Assembly: GCF_001401755.1 (NCBI RefSeq)
Contig: NZ_KQ474103.1
Span: 5,038-69,037 of the forward strand
Direction: 5' to 3'
DNA: 64,000 nt
Origin: Aquimarina longa SW024
GTDB taxonomy: Bacteria; Bacteroidota; Bacteroidia; Flavobacteriales; Flavobacteriaceae
This document shows, piece after piece, positions 60,624 through 64,000 of this stretch (its first letter is position 1; each line of letters starts with the position of its first letter). A program made the position numbers and the translations under genes. Below the pieces are notes generated by a model. The model was not told the DNA's origin. It was given only the letters and a program-made list of their open reading frames with translations, and searched no databases.

Positions 60624-61784
60624 TTATAGTATTCCTTCTAGAATAGCAATATACAGAGCTACTCCTTCTCTGATTTCTTCGGTATAGATATATTCATTTG
60701 CTGAATGTGATCGAGTAGAATCTCCCGGTCCCAATTTTAATGAAGGACAATTTAATACAGATTGATCTGATAATGTTGGAGACCCATAAGTAGTTCTTCC
60801 TAATCGTACCCCTGATTTTACAACAGGGTGATCTATTGCTATTGAAGAAGATCCTAAATCTAATGATCTGGGAGTTACTTCCACTCCATCTGGCATCGCT
60901 TGTAATACACTCTCTAAAACCTGCGCATTGTTATAGTGATCATTTACTCTAATATCAATAACTAAATCACAACTTGCTGGTACTACATTATGTTGATTAC
61001 CGGCATTAACTTGTGTAACTGTCATTTTTACTTTCCCTAAAGTATCGGATACCTTCGGGAATTGATATGATCTAAACCACTCTATTATTGGTATCGCATT
61101 ATATATGGCATTATCATTATTAGGGTGTGCTGCGTGACTAGCTGTTCCTTTTACTGATACATCTAGCACTAATAATCCTTTTTCTGCAACTGCCAATTGC
61201 ATTAATGTTGGTTCTCCTACAATGGCAAAATCTACATTCTCAATATATTTTAATACACTTTTTAATCCTAATGGACCACTACTCTCTTCTTCTGCTGACG
61301 CTACAATCACAAAATTGTACTTTAGATCTCTTTTTTGATAAAAATACGTAAATGTAGCAATCAATGAAACTAAGCATCCTCCCGCATCATTACTTCCCAG
61401 ACCAAATAATTTTCCTCCCTCTTCAAAAGCTTTAAATGGATCGTTAGTATAATTTCCATTTGGTTTTACCGTATCATGGTGAGAGTTTAATAGAATAGTA
61501 GGTAAAGAGTTATCATAATATTTATTGTATGCCCATATATTATTGTTCTCTCTCTTAAAAGGAATATCATTTTTTATAAACCAGTTTTCAATCAGTTGAG
61601 CTGTTCTATCTTCTTCTGATGAAAAAGATGGAGTCTCTATTAATTTATGTAAAAGTTCTATTGCTAGATCTGTTAGCTCTTTAATTTTCGAATCATGGAG
61701 TAATTGAGCATGTAAGCCCCCAAGTACTTCTCCATCACTGTTATTTATTTGCAAATTATTTTTAGCATTCTCTAACTTTTCCAT
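60624..61784 (-). CDS. argE: Acetylornithine deacetylase, M20 family
   Basis: 386 aa. Zinc ligands of the M20 fold are present: 'LNSHHDTVKPNGNYTND' (His, Asp), 'GLGSNDAGG' (Asp), 'VASAEEESSGPLGLKSVL' (Glu-Glu), 'VGEPTLMQLAVAEKG' and 'HSANEYIYTEE' (His). It removes the acyl group from N-acyl-ornithine (or citrulline) in arginine synthesis. Context between argB and argH fits. The first 37 residues ('NNSDGEVLGGLHAQLLHDSK') precede the usual start of the family, and no alternative ATG exists downstream of 61784 before the core, so an N-terminal extension is likely real. Confidence 0.88.
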   Translation of the reverse strand: MEKLENAKNNLQINNSDGEVLGGLHAQLLHDSKIKELTDLAIELLHKLIETPSFSSEEDRTAQLIENWFIKNDIPFKRENNNIWAYNKYYDNSLPTILLNSHHDTVKPNGNYTNDPFKAFEEGGKLFGLGSNDAGGCLVSLIATFTYFYQKRDLKYNFVIVASAEEESSGPLGLKSVLKYIENVDFAIVGEPTLMQLAVAEKGLLVLDVSVKGTASHAAHPNNDNAIYNAIPIIEWFRSYQFPKVSDTLGKVKMTVTQVNAGNQHNVVPASCDLVIDIRVNDHYNNAQVLESVLQAMPDGVEVTPRSLDLGSSSIAIDHPVVKSGVRLGRTTYGSPTLSDQSVLNCPSLKLGPGDSTRSHSANEYIYTEEIREGVALYIAILEGIL

Positions 61785-61871
61785 TTTTATATTTTTAAAA
61801 CTAATTATCGAATCATTAATACGCTCACTTTATCACCTCTTTATTGTTTAAGCGCTTATGCGCCAAACTAA

Positions 61872-62651
61872 TCATAGGCTTAAAGTGGTGTGTTTAGTGG
61901 TATTATCTTTTATAAAACTTGCATTGGCAATATGTACTGTACTTACTTGTTTCTGTAATGCTTCAAAACAATTTTGAAGTTTAGGAAGCATCCCATCTGC
62001 AATTATCCCCGCATTCATTAATTCAGTATATTTTTCTAAATTGATATGTTCGATTACCGAGTCTTTATCATTGATATTCTCTAACACTCCTTTTAATTCA
62101 AAACAATAATAAAGCGACACTTCATAATCAGTACTCATCTCTGCAGCAATTTTGGATGCAATAGTATCTGCATTAGTATTCAATAATTGCCCTTGACCAT
62201 CATGCGTAACTGCACAAAAAACAGGTGTAATCTCCTGATCTAAAAATGCTTTAATAATTTTATGATCTACTTTGCTTACATCGCCTACATACCCATAATC
62301 AACAAATTGTACTGGTCGTTTCTCTGCTATAATTACATTAGCATCTGCTCCTGTTAATCCTAAAGCATTACATCTATGGTTTTGTAATCTCGCAACAATC
62401 GTCTTATTTAACAATCCTGCATAGGTCATTACTACACTATCTAAACTCTCTAAAGAAGTGACTCTTCTTCCATCAATCATCTCTGTTTTTACTCCTAATT
62501 TAGCAGCCAATTTAGTTGCTGATTTTCCTCCTCCATGAACTAAAATTTTTGGGATCTCTATTTTAGAAAAATCACCTAAAAAAGAAGCTAAAGCGTTTTC
62601 ATCTTCTATAATGTTACCTCCTATTTTAGCTACTAACAATTTATTATTCAT
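61872..62651 (-). CDS. argB: Acetylglutamate kinase
   Basis: 259 aa from ATG 62651 (MNNKLLVAKIGGNIIEDENA). A start six codons upstream would overlap argF' and lacks homology. Motifs: 'VAKIGGNIIED' (phosphate binding), 'ILVHGGGKSATKLAAKLGVK' and 'LLNTNADTIASKIAAEM'. It phosphorylates N-acetyl- (or N-succinyl-) glutamate, the committed step of ornithine synthesis. Gap of 4 nt to argF'. Confidence 0.93.
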   Translation of the reverse strand: MNNKLLVAKIGGNIIEDENALASFLGDFSKIEIPKILVHGGGKSATKLAAKLGVKTEMIDGRRVTSLESLDSVVMTYAGLLNKTIVARLQNHRCNALGLTGADANVIIAEKRPVQFVDYGYVGDVSKVDHKIIKAFLDQEITPVFCAVTHDGQGQLLNTNADTIASKIAAEMSTDYEVSLYYCFELKGVLENINDKDSVIEHINLEKYTELMNAGIIADGMLPKLQNCFEALQKQVSTVHIANASFIKDNTTKHTTLSL

Positions 62652-62655
62652 ATTT

Positions 62656-63603
62656 CTAAAATTTTTCAAGTATTTTCTTTAAGACTAATTGAGCTGCATA
62701 CGTTCTATTATTTGCTTGCTCGATTACAATAGTAGTTTCACTATCTAGTACACTATCATCGACTACTACGTTTCTCCTTACTGGTAAACAATGCATTAAT
62801 TGGGCATTATTAGTGAGCTTCATTTTTTCTTCTGTAATTTTCCATGCAGTATTATTATGATCTACTTTACCATAATCAATATAAGAACTCCAATTTTTTA
62901 CATATACAAAATCGGCATCTTTTAATGCATTTTCTTGGTTGTAATCAATAGGCACCTGTTTAGTAATCTGACTGGCTAACTCTAACCCTTGGGGGTGGGT
63001 AATTACAAAATCTGCGTCCATACGTTGCATCATCTCTACAAAAGAATTAGCAACTGCCTGGGGCAAAGCTTTTGGATGCGGCGCCCATGATAATACAACC
63101 TTTGGTTTATTTATTTTTTTATACTCGGTAATTGTTATAGCATCTGTTAATGCTTGTAATGGGTGTCTTGTAGCACTTTCCATATTAATAACAGGAATAG
63201 AAGCATATTTTATAAAACCACTCAACACCTTTTCATTATAGTCTTCTGTTCTATTTTTTAATTTTGCAAAAGCTCGTATCGCCAATATATCACAGTACTG
63301 AGAAATTACTTGCGCCGCTTCTTTTATATGTTCTGAGTTTCCTTGATCCATTATAGTGCCATCGCCATATTCTAGTGACCACCCTTCTGCTGTAAAATTC
63401 ATAACAACTACATCCATCCCTAGATTTAAAGCTGCTTTATGTGTACTTAATCGCGTACGAAGGCTAGGATTAAAAAAAAGTAATCCGATAGTTTTACCCA
63501 AACCCAATGTTGTGTTTGCTAATGGTTTTTTCTTTATTTTAATAGCTTCATCTACCCAATCAGATAATGAATCTATATCCTGTATAGAAAAGTAATTGTT
63601 CAT
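62656..63603 (-). CDS. argF': N-acyl-ornithine carbamoyltransferase (argF')
   Basis: 315 aa. The carbamoyl-phosphate loop is 'FFNPSLRTRLSTHKAALN' (SxRTR), with 'ESATRHPLQALTDAITI' and 'LMHCLPVRRNVVVDDSVLD'. This form is the Bacteroidetes/Xanthomonas type that transfers carbamoyl to N-succinyl- or N-acetyl-ornithine rather than to ornithine. That is consistent with an argE-type deacylase acting later. I cannot decide succinyl versus acetyl from the sequence alone. Lies between argD and argB. Confidence 0.9.
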   Translation of the reverse strand: MNNYFSIQDIDSLSDWVDEAIKIKKKPLANTTLGLGKTIGLLFFNPSLRTRLSTHKAALNLGMDVVVMNFTAEGWSLEYGDGTIMDQGNSEHIKEAAQVISQYCDILAIRAFAKLKNRTEDYNEKVLSGFIKYASIPVINMESATRHPLQALTDAITITEYKKINKPKVVLSWAPHPKALPQAVANSFVEMMQRMDADFVITHPQGLELASQITKQVPIDYNQENALKDADFVYVKNWSSYIDYGKVDHNNTAWKITEEKMKLTNNAQLMHCLPVRRNVVVDDSVLDSETTIVIEQANNRTYAAQLVLKKILEKF

Positions 63604-63613
63604 TTTTTTTATC

Positions 63614-64000
63614 TTAAATAATGGGAACTTCAGTTCCTACATTTTGTAATGCTTTTATAAAATGGTCTATCGCTTTTTTGCCTATCGTTAGAGGCGGTAG
63701 GATTCTCAATAATTTTTTGTTCATTGCTCCTCCTGTAAAAATATGCTGGTCGTGGATCATTTTTTTTCTTAATTCACTAACTTCAAAATCAAACTCTAAA
63801 CCTAACATCAACCCCTTTCCTTTTACTTTTTGCACTCCGGAAAGATGCTTTATCTGAGATAAAAAATAATCTCCTACTAGTGCTACATTTTCTATGAGAT
63901 TTTCGGTTTCTATAACTTCTAACACAGATAATGCGGCAACACAGGCAAGATGATTCCCTCCAAAAGTAGTCCCTAACATACCATAATTAGATTGTATATG
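63614..64000 (-). CDS. argD: Acetylornithine aminotransferase, C-terminal part (cut by window edge)
   Basis: The frame is open to the last base and reads 'SNYGMLGTTFGGNHLACVAA' ('TFGGN.LA' before the small domain) through 'VKGKGLMLGLEFDF' and 'LLRILPPLTI' to the stop. This is the class-III PLP aminotransferase C-terminal domain. The PLP lysine lies outside the window. It makes N-acylornithine from the semialdehyde; 10 nt upstream of argF'. Confidence 0.9.
   Translation of the reverse strand, partial: HIQSNYGMLGTTFGGNHLACVAALSVLEVIETENLIENVALVGDYFLSQIKHLSGVQKVKGKGLMLGLEFDFEVSELRKKMIHDQHIFTGGAMNKKLLRILPPLTIGKKAIDHFIKALQNVGTEVPII

Overview
The window looks like a chromosomal segment of a marine member of the Bacteroidetes, family Flavobacteriaceae. 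The base composition is strongly AT-rich, promoter-like TAnnTTTG boxes are visible, and several families typical of the group are present (DUF2911, DUF6268-like, Crp/Fnr and AraC regulators of the Bacteroidetes type, an argF' carbamoyltransferase). An Aquimarina-like genus is my guess only. I see no rRNA, tRNA or CRISPR array.

Layout. (1) 1-3.0 kb is a mobile-element graveyard: two 3' fragments of tyrosine recombinases and an IS630-type element that has split a membrane-protein gene in two. (2) 3.0-9.6 kb, minus strand, is a type VI secretion (T6SS) cargo module: vgrG, PAAR, a 1026-aa VasX-like pore-forming effector, a two-helix membrane immunity candidate and a small accessory gene. Upstream lie 1 kb of structured non-coding DNA with tiny ORFs and a small regulator cluster (10-12 kb). 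(3) 12-17.2 kb holds membrane and lipoprotein hypotheticals, an inactivated IS5-type transposase and a 185-bp element with terminal inverted repeats. (4) 17.4-33.2 kb is ordinary accessory metabolism: many small regulator-plus-enzyme units (NmrA, DinB, DUF2911, AraC, ABM monooxygenase, aquaporin, HbpS/GlcG, nitroreductase, GNAT, DUF606, Crp/Fnr), an ABC-F ATPase and a DoxX-like protein. (5) 33.8-47.4 kb, minus strand, is a second T6SS module: vgrG, PAAR, a 991-aa VasX-like effector, then three tandem paralogous immunity genes, an ankyrin lipoprotein and a decaying lipoprotein cluster. Remnants of the effector 3' end lie between the immunity copies, and one 1186-bp unit is directly duplicated. 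(6) 48.1-53.6 kb, plus strand, starts with a toxin-like protein carrying a repeated 'FF' leader and a possible Cys-His-Asp centre, paired with a lipoprotein and flanked by direct repeats. A heptad-repeat protein and several unknown genes follow, two of them preceded by the same repeated promoter-like block. (7) 53.9-58.9 kb carries Crp/Fnr plus DJ-1/PfpI, a SigZ-like sigma factor and PhzF. (8) 59.3-64.0 kb, minus strand, is the arginine biosynthesis run argD-argF'-argB-argE-argH, with argD cut by the window edge.

How it fits together. The two vgrG islands carry no sheath, tube or baseplate genes, so they are probably orphan cargo loci loaded onto a T6SS apparatus encoded elsewhere. Each has the order spike, tip, effector, immunity. 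The immunity proteins of both islands share a C-terminal 'MDKNRPLP' block. The second island appears to have accumulated immunity genes by tandem recombination, leaving effector-tail scars. Several single-base disruptions lie in homopolymer runs and could be either real decay or assembly error.
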